Source: Haliotis asinina
Taxonomy: Eukaryota; Mollusca; Gastropoda; Lepetellida; Haliotidae
Assembly: GCF_037392515.1 (NCBI RefSeq)
Contig: NC_090280.1
Span: 58,398,004 to 58,462,003 of the forward strand
Reading direction: 5' to 3'
DNA: 64,000 bases
The notes below the pieces were generated by a model. The model was given only the letters and a program-made list of their open reading frames with translations. It had not been told where the DNA came from and did no database searches. Positions 55,915 to 64,000 of this stretch are shown in pieces; the stretch's first letter is position 1; every line of letters begins with the position of its first letter. The position numbers and the translations under genes were made by a program.

Positions 55915-56514
55915 TGTTACGAGAGAGTATTTTCTGTAATTTGTATTATTATTCATTACGTGATAGTTATTATTGGGTCACAATGTTTAGAGTTTTGAGT
56001 GATGGTTATTATAGGTCACATTTCGTATCATCGGTAATAGTGTTTTACAGGCACGCCTTTAAGGTAGCGCTTTAGAGTTGCCTCCCTTTTGTGTGCTTTG
56101 ACTCAGAGCTGGAATGCTCAAGAATCGGTGACTGTGTATATATAAGGGTGGTTGTTGTGCTGACGGAACACATTCATGGACTTATACAGGAGTTGTGCCA
56201 TCATTCGGCCTACCTGCATCTGTCTTCCTGTTCGTCAAGCCTGACCTACATTCAAGATCGTTCACTAAAAGATTTAGTAGAACTGTTTTCCACTGAAAAC
56301 CAAGACTTCGGTGGGTTGAAATTATGTTTGTGACCCATTACTTTAGATTTGATTCAGTTGCATTGTACTTGAAATCTCCGTTGTGAATCTTTGCATGCTG
56401 CTCTTGTCTGCTCAGCACATACTATTGAATATTTTAGACTTGTCTGTGTTCTATGTTACCGGTCCTGATCGGATTTCTTATACCTTTTGTCACGGTAAAT
56501 TATTAACCGTAACA
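55915..56514 (+). mobile_element. Probable solo LTR (600 bp)
   Basis: Begins TGTTACGAGAGAGTATTTTC and ends ATTATTAACCGTAACA, with TGTTAC/GTAACA inverted ends. Flanked by GTTG (55911-55914) and CTTG (56515-56518), a 4-base target duplication with one change. A TATATATAAGG box lies at 56137-56147, mid-element, as expected for an LTR promoter. It interrupts a SINE exactly. No internal retrotransposon genes remain, so it arose by LTR-LTR recombination or is non-autonomous; the Gypsy or other lineage cannot be told. Confidence 0.65.
56137..56147 (+). promoter_or_regulatory. TATA box inside the solo LTR
   Basis: TATATATAAGG, about 220 bases from the left end of the LTR; transcription would start roughly 30 bases on. 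Confidence 0.4.
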
Positions 56515-56645
56515 CTTGACACATGTAATCGATCCCTATTGCGTAGATCAATGTCCGTGATGTTAATCACTAGATGTTCTGGCCCAGACTCGATTATTCA
56601 CAGACCACCGTCGCATATGTGGAATATTACTTGTACAACGTTAAC

Positions 56646-57289
56646 CAACCAACCAACCAACCAACCAAACACACTTGTGACACTTAGAGGTCTTTTGACC
56701 ACGGATAATATTCAAAGCTCCCTGTCAACTTGTAACGAAGCAAAGTTGGGTTAGGTGGATGGGTTAGGGATGGAATGGGGAGAGGAGGGGTTGGGATGGT
56801 ATGGGGTGGAAGGATGGGAAACTTTCATCCACTTGATGTCACGTCTACATTGTTGTTGAGTGTTGTTTCAGTTGGAGACCGTTTGTCGGTTCCCATCAGC
56901 AATACATATCTGGCTACATGCCTGCTGAAATTTCCTGCCTAATCGTCTAATTGATTTAAGTTCATCACGCAAGCATATCAGATTAATATTCTATATAAAA
57001 CACGAAGCTAAATGTAGATCTTGCCTACGCACGCAAAATTATTTTTTAGCGCAGTATGTATATGAATGCCAATAAAGTGCTTAAATTATTTCGACAAAGA
57101 AGAAGCTTGTTTCAGTAGTCCTAAAACTGTGAAGACTTCTCTGTAACATATGGTTATTTGCATAATAATAACCATCATAACAGAGCTCACGTGGTCAGTA
57201 TAGGAAGTCAGGTGCGTACGGGTTGTCAAATTTGCAGCATGGCTTTTTGAGGTAATTTTGAGGTAATTTTGAGGTCATAATCATAATTG
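56646..57289. other. (CCAA)n tract and unrecognised sequence
   Basis: AACCAACCAACCAACCAACC at about 56641-56668 at the end of the SINE replaces the usual (ACTC)n. A G-rich stretch follows at about 56755-56820. No gene. Confidence 0.5.
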
Positions 57290-57515
57290 TTTGTTGTACA
57301 ACGCCAAAAGTCAGCAATATTCCGACTATATTGCCGCGGTCTGTAAATATTCGGGTCTGGACCAGACATTCCAGTGATCAACGATAATATTAAGGGGATT
57401 AGTGGGACTTGTGGGGGAGGTGTCAACCAAGTCAGCACGCTTGACCACCAGATCCCGTTAGCTCTCCTCTTACGACAAGCAGGTGACCAGTTCTACATTC
57501 ATCGGTCTAATGACA
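57290..57515 (-). mobile_element. SINE family B copy with a small internal insertion
   Basis: ACGCCAAAAGTCAGCAATAT, GGTCTGTAAATATTCGGGTC, AGACATTCCAGTGATCAACG; then about 40 unrelated bases before GTCAACCAAGTCAGCACGCT and CTCTCCTCTTACGACAAGCA. Confidence 0.75.
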
Positions 57516-58114
57516 CGTGTAAACATATTCGACTTTCTCAGTTGTTTGATGATTTTAGACTGGGGCGATGGGGGTGGGGATGGGGATTGGGGTGGTGCTT
57601 AAGTGACGGTGGCATCATCTTGGAGTTATGTCTCCACACAAAATAGTATATATTTATTCATCACATTGATTGAAATGAAAAAATTCTTCTGTCGATAACT
57701 GACGATGATAATGCCCAATATTAACTCACAGTAATGATAAAACACTGTAACCAAGGATACGTTAGACGTCATGACGTCATGACGTCATTGCTCCTACCCA
57801 AAAAAAACATATTTTACTGACGGATAACATGGATCCGTTACTCTTGATGTTTTGGCGGAACATCAGGAATCAAAATATGCATAATTACCAGCTTAAACGG
57901 TTAATAAATCTTATTTTACCTCCTGAATCGAAATATGAAGTTATACTGCTTTTAAATGTTTAATTTTAAGCTGCACGGCTGTGCTTAGATGAGACTGGAT
58001 AATCAGATCACTCTTTCAGTATGGAAGGAACGATTAGCACGAAGCGACCTCTCCTTTTGTGACCTGGGTGCCTTTGTATAAAACGACGTTAGCTGCTGAT
58101 CGGAAGTCCTATCC
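57516..58114. other. No gene recognised
   Basis: Only the GACGTCAT cluster at 57764-57788 stands out. Confidence 0.4.
57764..57788. promoter_or_regulatory. Overlapping TGACGTCA palindromes (CRE-like)
   Basis: GACGTCAT repeated three times gives two perfect TGACGTCA sites and a half site. In animals TGACGTCA binds CREB/ATF factors. It lies deep in the presumed Kv intron; use is unproven. Confidence 0.3.
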
Positions 58115-58320
58115 CTCAACAGAGACGTATTCAGCAATATGGCCTGTAAATAATCTAGACTAGACAAGCCAGTGGTCAACATCATGAGCATCGATCTACA
58201 CTGTTGAGATACGATGACATGTGTCTACCAAGTCAGCGATCCCGACCATCCGATCCCATCAGTCGCCTCTTTCATGGGTTTCTGAAGACTAGTTGTAACC
58301 CTGTTCTTTACGGGTTGGCT
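58115..58320 (-). mobile_element. SINE family B copy
   Basis: GTATTCAGCAATATGGCCTG, CAGTGGTCAACATCATGAGC, GACATGTGTCTACCAAGTCA, CAGTCGCCTCTTTCATGGGT and a head ending GTTCTTTACGGGT. Confidence 0.8.
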
Positions 58321-59431
58321 TGAACAAAGATGCCATAGGTTAATAGTTGAGGGCTCCCTCCGCTACACGTTACGACGTTGTTCCGCAGTACATTGCACCG
58401 TGTGTCCTTTTGCACGCCCAGCTTCAATGCAGAAAACTTGTCAATTATTAAACAAAGACGATTGTTTAAGAAACATAGACACAATAACACATGAACGCAC
58501 GTATTCCCATAGATTTTCAATGCACAAAGGGTTTTGATTTCTTTTCAGTTGAAATACATCGATAAATGGCCCCCGTAACTAGACGTTGGGCAGACCTTGA
58601 GTCCAAAACTGAGGGTGAAGTGGAACGTAGCACCTTGGCACAATATTACGTCATTCTTCTCTGAAATTCATATTGCCTTTCTCTTATTAATACTAACTAT
58701 ATGTTCCCAGCGAAGTTACTATCTAATATATTCCGAAAATATTCTATTAAGAATTCAATATGAAATTAAAAAGTTCCACTGAATTAATGCAACGTTGCAT
58801 TACATTGACTCTCGCACCCTCTACCACCCGAACCAAATCTCACGGACTTATGTCCATTTGAACGCTTTAGGCGGGTGCGACAACACCACATGCGAAGGTT
58901 TTCGATGTACAGACTTGTTGCTGACATTCGACATATGGCAAGTAGTATCTGTGTGGAAGCTGTCCGCCTCGAAGTTTAGATGATCGATTTCAGTCAAGTA
59001 GTAGGGATATCAAGTCGTTTGTTGAAGTTATAGGAAGCAGCAGTGAGTGCATATGCTCCAGTGCATATATTACAGTCCATACTATTGTCGAAATAGCTTG
59101 ACAAGGTGTCAAAATTATTCATTTTTCACAGTCTCGTGCATTCACGCGTTAATGACACCCGAATATATTCCCAGAAATAAATGACCGTTTGATACAGATG
59201 CTTACACAGACCCATCAAGACTTGTTTCAAACTCCCGTTGCGCTGACTGTATTGCATAATTCATACATAATATTTCTACCTGCATGGGTCTCTAGAAGTT
59301 TGTGAGCCCTAACGAGGGTGAAAAATCATCTGGTGCAACTGTTGTTTTCAGTGAAAGGTGCGTATGAAGCACCTGCTCTATAACCTCACCAAGACTGTAT
59401 TTGGTTAACGCCCACACTACTCGTAGGGAGT
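58321..59431. other. No gene recognised
   Basis: Nothing identified. Confidence 0.4.
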
Positions 59432-59655
59432 GAGTTTTGTTTTACGTCGTTGTTTCAATATTCCAACAATATCAGGACGGGGGTCACCAAAAACTGGTGA
59501 GTGAATCATTTTAGTTTTACCCCACACTCAGCAACAATCGAGCCATATGGTGGGCCAGAAATGGGCTTCACTCATGTGTACCCATGTGGGGAATCGAACC
59601 CGGGTCATCGTGGTGATGAGCGAACGTTTTAACCGCTAGGCCACAAACCGTCCCA
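59432..59655 (-). mobile_element. SINE family A copy next to a family-B/A tail fragment
   Basis: 59432-59480: GTGAGTTTTGTTTTACGTCG and TTTCAATATTCCAACAATAT (tail). 59497-59655: CCACACTCAGCAACAATCGA, GGGCTTCACTCATGTGTACC, GGGGAATCGAACCCGGGTCA (B box reversed) and GAACGTTTTAACCGCTAGGC (A box reversed). Confidence 0.8.
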
Positions 59656-61440
59656 CAGTAATTTGAACAAAGCCGTGCAACAGTATCTGTACTATATATT
59701 GTGCAACGTTTTCATTTAGTGAGATTGTACTTCACGATGAACTGAATTCATTAAAAAAACACTTTTCGCTTTCTACCTTAAACTGAGGCTGTTGTCAAAT
59801 AGCAACATGAAAACATGATGAAAAGTTGAACTGAAGACAGTGTGCATGTGTTTATGGCCATTATCATGCACCGTGACCCTTCAAGCGTTAGATGACTAAA
59901 ACTGTTAGTTTGATTAGTCCTGAATCGCCCACTGTTCTTGCTGGAGCGTGCTTCACCTGAATAGGGCCATGGCACTTAGTGAGACCTGTTGAGAAACAAA
60001 CGCACACTTGGTTCGGTCTACTAATGTCATATTAGGCGCTCGCGCAAACTGGAACCAGAACTGGTTCTTGAACATACGCTGGTCACCGGAAATCTGATAC
60101 CTGAAGTAGCTGGGCCCCGTCTCGCAAATCGCAAGTTGGCGTGCACTAAAAGAGCCGGGTACCGGAAGGAGCGCTTCGAGAAGCTTTCAGACCCCAACAG
60201 AACGGAAGCGTGAATGCGTTACGTTTAACGTACCATTAGGTGCGTTGCGTAAGCAAATGGATCACTTAACCCAGGCTTGCAGCAGCTCGAAGCGTTTCTC
60301 ACTCTTCCAAAGCGGTTAACATGTGCTCGCTGGCCTTAATGAAGAAGGTATAAGAATAGTTTCGACGACGAGCTGATGAATTAGTGATTTTTGATGACTA
60401 AACTGAACCTGTGGGACAAGCTGAGAATGCTGGGATGTAAGCTGTCTTTCCCATTTCCCAGCTGACAATTCTTGTTTAGTCGTCAAATTCAATTTTCTCC
60501 AAGCAGCCTTTTTGGTTGAGAACCAAGCGACCTCATACAGCGATTGGTCCGACTGCAAGCGGCTGAAAGTTAGGAATCTGAGGAATCGCTGCACATCGCT
60601 TGCAAGCGATTGGTTGTTTCCAACGCACCTATTACTTCAACCGCACAACGGTGAGATCAGCTGGCACAGTGTTGTCAGGTCAGATAGAAGACTCCAATTC
60701 CACACATAACGTGTGATTTATGACAGTATACTATTAGCCGTCAACATACAGACGTTGGCCATATCGTTGGGAGTTATACTTAGGAGATAAACATCATGTG
60801 TTGGCCAATTACCGGGTGTTATTGAAGCACGATATCAATAGATAATTATAAATTGCTTAAACTAGGCACGTAAGCGAGATTCACACATACAACACAAGGA
60901 AGCTCTGAATATCAAGGTGAAGGTCATCTGTGGCTGTTACCAACGTGATTGATGACGTCCTACAAAATTCTGGAGACCTTAAGTTATTGTTTTGAAAAAT
61001 AGCGCTTACTTGTCATTTAATTGGTAGGCGCGTATCTCCAAATACTTTGCAGTCGACAGATGGTGATGGGTTGAGCTTATGTGAGTCGTGACGTGGGTTA
61101 CTTTTATTCAGTTATTGTACAAGTGTACAAGACAGACACATGAAAACCCGTCGTTTTCTTAGCCTCCAGATCAGTTTGCTTACTCATTTCATGTTTGTGT
61201 GTTTGTGTGTTTGGCTGCCTCACTTCTGGGTGTTTACGTGTTTACGTCTTTGTGTGTTTGTTTGTTTACGTGTTTGTGTGTTTAGCTGGTTGACCATGTT
61301 ATAGGCTTTGTAGCCCTTTTTTTATTCAGCCACTTCATTCTATTACTCTGGGTATATTTCTATATTTGGTTTTCATGTTCTATGAATGTCAACAGAACTC
61401 CCTCACGTGTAACACCTGGAAAAAGTCTTTGAATGTCATT
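59656..61440. other. No gene recognised
   Basis: Mixed composition; a GTGTTTGT-rich patch at about 61190-61290. The frame on - at 60316-60594 shows no domain. Confidence 0.4.
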
Positions 61441-61456
61441 TAGAAGTGAAAATACA

Positions 61457-61642
61457 TAAGAAAGAAGATTTTTATGGATATCAACTTCTTTATGAGAGAA
61501 CACAACGTTTCGGAGTTAATGCTTACTCCTGAACAAAACTTTTCGGAGTTAATGCTTACTCCTGATGAAGGAGTAAGCATTAACTCCGAAACGTTGTGTT
61601 CTCTCATAAAGAAGTTGATATCCATAAAAATCTTCTTTCTTA
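61457..61642. repeat. Near-perfect inverted repeat, 74-bp arms, with hammerhead-type core
   Basis: Arms at 61457-61530 and 61569-61642 (TAAGAAAGAAGATTTTTATG inward to GCTTACTCCT). The 38-base centre contains a third copy of CGGAGTTAATGCTTACTCCT. A single-orientation copy is at 29617-29715. It looks like two copies of one repeat joined head to head. Confidence 0.88.
61562..61600 (+). ncRNA. Hammerhead-ribozyme-like motif
   Basis: CTGATGA (61562-61568), helix II GGAGT/ACTCC with loop AAGCATTA, GAAA (61588-61591), then C and a minimal two-pair helix III (AC/GT around GTTGT) and GTT at 61598-61600 as cleavage triplet. Order and spacing fit the type I hammerhead with short helix III known from Penelope-like retroelements. 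Helix I is not evident, because the 5' flank here belongs to the opposite arm, so activity of this copy is doubtful. Confidence 0.35.
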
Positions 61643-62424
61643 CCTGGAAAAAGGTTCTGTAGGTCCCGATCAGAACAATGTGCAGGTTTAGCTTGTGATG
61701 ATATGTATGGTAATGGTGTTCGTTTAAATATTTATTCCAAGTGTACTTGTAGGAAAGTGTAGCACAATCACTTCCCGTGAAGCCTGTCCAGAAGCTTCCC
61801 AAGTACAGTTCGTACAAGTGCCATAGGTACTTAATCTGCATGGGTTACAATTTTCGATGACGTTTCTGGTATGGTACGAATACCAATCTCACATTTTAAA
61901 CAAGGTATGTCTTTTAATGCTATGGTTACAACCGTTGTCACAAGCACTGCTCTGTGGTACCACCGGTTACCATTTCAGCTGTGTGGTTGAATGTGAAAGT
62001 CAAAGGGATGGAATCAGTCTTGGCAGATTTCGAAACAGCATTTGAAAAGACAGTGCAAAGACGGATTTTATGAACTTAAATGCAGTTTGATATTGTATAT
62101 TTGTAAAAGCACCAAGTTGACCCCAACCATTGAATACTAAAGGCAATTTTGATATTGTCAATTACGTAATATGAACGACTCGCATGGCTACGTGTATCGA
62201 GCTTGGTTACGTGAAATACTACTTCAAGCCAAATGCAGGCCGTGTATGATTACTAATTCATGATAAAGTGTCAGTTTTGAAGCAGGTTTTCAGTCAAGCT
62301 CAGCGTCACATTTTACGTAAACACCATTTCAGGCAATGAGAAACAATACGTGATCAATATTCGACCTAACACAACCGACTGCGCCCGTGACATCAACAGA
62401 TCCCGTTAGATGTAATGATCAAGG
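61643..62424. other. No gene recognised
   Basis: The - strand frame across 61440-61841 mostly translates the inverted repeat. Nothing else identified. Confidence 0.4.
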
Positions 62425-62641
62425 TATAGATTTTAGAGGCTCTCGTGGCGCTAAGATCGTCGTACGATGCTAATGTATGACACTTACGACTATCTTAGCG
62501 CTAAGAGACCTTCGTAAATCTAGGCCCAGGGTATAGATTTTACAAGCTCTCTTAGCGCTAAGATAGTCGTAAGTGTCATACATTAGCATTAACTTACGAC
62601 TATCTTACCGTTACGACAGCTTCGAAAATCTAGTCCCAGGG
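62425..62641. mobile_element. Two head-to-tail palindromic MITE units
   Basis: Units at about 62425-62530 and 62532-62641, each TATAGATTTTA..AGCTCTC, TTAGCGCTAAGAT.GTCGTA, a short loop, then ACTTACGACTATCTTAGCGC and AAATCTAGGCCCAGGG. Each unit is its own inverted repeat. Same family as 43627-43735. Confidence 0.78.
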
Positions 62642-63162
62642 GCATGTGGTGGGCGAGCTGTCCAGCCAGGCTAGTTATCCAGCCATCGAGCCCACCCGTT
62701 AGTCATCCTTTACTCAGCTTCTTGTGCAGTCTCCTTCAGTGAGTGTTGTCACAACCGCTAGTGAACAGTACACAACCTTGTGCATGTAAAAAAACACACG
62801 AATAAGTTGGTAAATGACTAGATGGTGGACACATAAATACGTGTGAACGCCTAGTTGTGTGCAGCGTATCCGAGTCCTCCCAGTTGTGAATGAATGCCTC
62901 GTAAGGAAGGGAAAACACACTGTGACAGTAACTCGGTTGCGCCCAGTGGCTACACAGGCTGTATGATACCCAAGGAGTTCAGACTGAACATACGATGTGC
63001 CATAAGCATGCACATAGATGGGATGGACTACAGCGCTATATAAATACCTATATAAGCAACACATGGCATTGGGGGACAACCGAGGGGTGGTCAGGGTCAG
63101 TGACTCGGTTGATTTGTGATATTGGTTACGATCTGTGTTCATGACATCAGTCACTTGGCTCT
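62642..63162. other. No gene recognised
   Basis: A family-B fragment may start at 63095 (GGTCAGTGACTCGGTTGATT). The 146-residue - strand frame at 62714-63154 has no recognisable domain. Confidence 0.4.
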
Positions 63163-63405
63163 TGAGACCTGTGAAGATGCGGTTAGAATTGGTCTTCAGT
63201 AACCCTGGCTTGTCTCCATCCGTGAAGATCTGGTTTCGAATTGGTCTTCAGGAACCATGCATGCCGCAAGAGGGTGGTCAGACTCATTGACACATGCCAT
63301 CACATGTGTAGATCGATGCTCATATCTTGATCATTGGATTGTCTGTTCCAGGCTTGATTACGTACAGTCCGCCACCATATACCTAGAATATTGCTGAGTG
63401 CAAAG
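63163..63405 (+). mobile_element. SINE family B with duplicated head
   Basis: GACCTGTGAAGATGCGGTTA with TTGGTCTTCAGTAACCCTGG, then CATCCGTGAAGATCTGGTTT with TTGGTCTTCAGGAACCATGC: two heads in a row, one body (GATCGATGCTCATATCTTGA, GGATTGTCTGTTCCAGGCTT) and a tail (CCGCCACCATATACCTAGAA, TATTGCTGAGTGCAAAG). Confidence 0.78.
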
Positions 63406-64000
63406 TAACAAGCACGATCACAAAATAAAATGAAAATAATGATAATATAAAAAAAAATAATAATAAAAATAAAAAACCTCAAAACTGAGACTGCAAACAG
63501 ACAATCAAACTAAGGTGGCAATAGGTTTAATACAACCGGTTTCCATTTCAGGTCCCTCTGCTTTCAGTCAGTTCCCAGAGTAATATCAATATTCACATTA
63601 ATATTTACTGAGAAGGCAAAGTTCCTCTTGGCGGTTTCGTTACCCGGATATGATATTTCTGTGTGTATTTCCATCTATATTCATGTGTAGACATTTTAAG
63701 TTGGCTGGTATCAGTTTCATGAAAAGACGAATTTCCTTGGGGACTAAAACCTGCTTAACAAAGTCTGCGTACAAAGATGTAGCTTACAGAATCATGTTAG
63801 CTCAGTCAGTTTCTTTGAGTTCATGATAAACAAAGGAACGTGTTCCTTTGGTATTTTCATAATTTTGATCTCCAGCTTTCAATATCGGGAAGAATATGAA
63901 AAGGAATAAAGGATAATTTCCATGAACACTTCCTTATTTGTTTCCCTCAGTATATATTGAAAGTGTTGCCTATCTGTTTGTTTGGTAAATTCTGCACCCA
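63406..64000. other. Unrecognised sequence; one MITE-like end
   Basis: AT-rich (AAATAATAATAAAAATAAAA at about 63450). TTATTTGTTTCCCTCAGTAT at about 63932-63952 is the right end of the 43232-43362 MITE family; the matching left end was not found. Confidence 0.4.

Larger units (their letters stand above)
55818..56645 (+). mobile_element. SINE family B, split by a solo LTR
   Basis: 55818-55914 is the head (CCCATGAAGATTCGGGTTAG, GCGACTAACGGGTTTGGGCG); 56515-56645 resumes at CTTGACACATGTAATCGATC and runs to CACAGACCACCGTCGCATAT. The join falls at the GGTTGACACATG position of the family sequence. Confidence 0.78.

Noticed and set aside
61440..61841. 133-residue frame on - over the hammerhead repeat
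   Set aside because: Most of it translates the inverted repeat, giving the same peptide twice; not evidence of coding.
62714..63154. 146-residue open frame on -
   Set aside because: No domain, partly over a SINE fragment, no splice or promoter support.

Overview
The window looks like nuclear DNA from a marine gastropod, most likely an abalone-like vetigastropod. The evidence is low gene density, very long introns with GT-AG borders, AT-rich sequence between genes, and dozens of copies of two SINE families, plus Tc1, mariner and MULE elements in decay. The species assignment is an inference from the repeat style, not from a marker gene. No prokaryotic operon, CRISPR array or plasmid function is present.

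Two host genes can be supported. The first, at 3748-14119 on +, is the 3' part of a SWAP70/DEF6-family gene: the end of a PH domain, a long coiled coil and a C-terminal tail. It has six exons whose phases join cleanly. Its fourth exon can also be read through its donor into an 81-residue extension ending in a CaaL-type prenylation signal behind a basic patch and two extra cysteines. That possible alternative terminal exon is the most interesting coding signal here. The second gene starts at 49459 on +. It is the first coding exon of a voltage-gated K+ channel of the Kv2/3/4 type (T1 domain with its zinc motif). Its membrane exons are not in the remaining 14 kb.

Everything else is repeats. 1-3747 and the introns of the first gene hold SINE copies, a degenerate minisatellite (about 4.0-5.0 kb), a composite mobile element at 9206-9921 (a tRNA-like core between inverted repeats, with its own 14-bp target duplication, nested in a TA-flanked MITE), and a 28-bp minisatellite (11.3-12.1 kb). 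The 3' UTR region carries a 39-bp minisatellite (14.2-15.2 kb). 17-31 kb holds many SINEs, a Tc1-like element (21518-22610), a MULE with a FLYWCH/transposase pseudogene (25563-27229) whose empty site is visible nearby, and a THAP-type fragment with local duplications. 32-46 kb holds a mariner inside a minisatellite (32259-33549), a second Tc1-like element inside a SINE (36085-37542), two LINE reverse-transcriptase remnants, a small MITE inside a SINE and a third Tc1 remnant. 47-49 kb holds two minisatellites. 50-64 kb is mostly unannotatable sequence with a probable solo LTR inside a SINE (55915-56514), a 74-bp-arm inverted repeat with a hammerhead-ribozyme-like core (61457-61642), and a pair of palindromic MITE units (62425-62641).

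The layers can be ordered in time because elements interrupt each other: MITE, solo LTR and Tc1 inserted into SINEs; a SINE and a mariner inserted into minisatellites; the MULE inserted into an older repeat. All coordinates and matches were read by eye; no alignment or database search was run.
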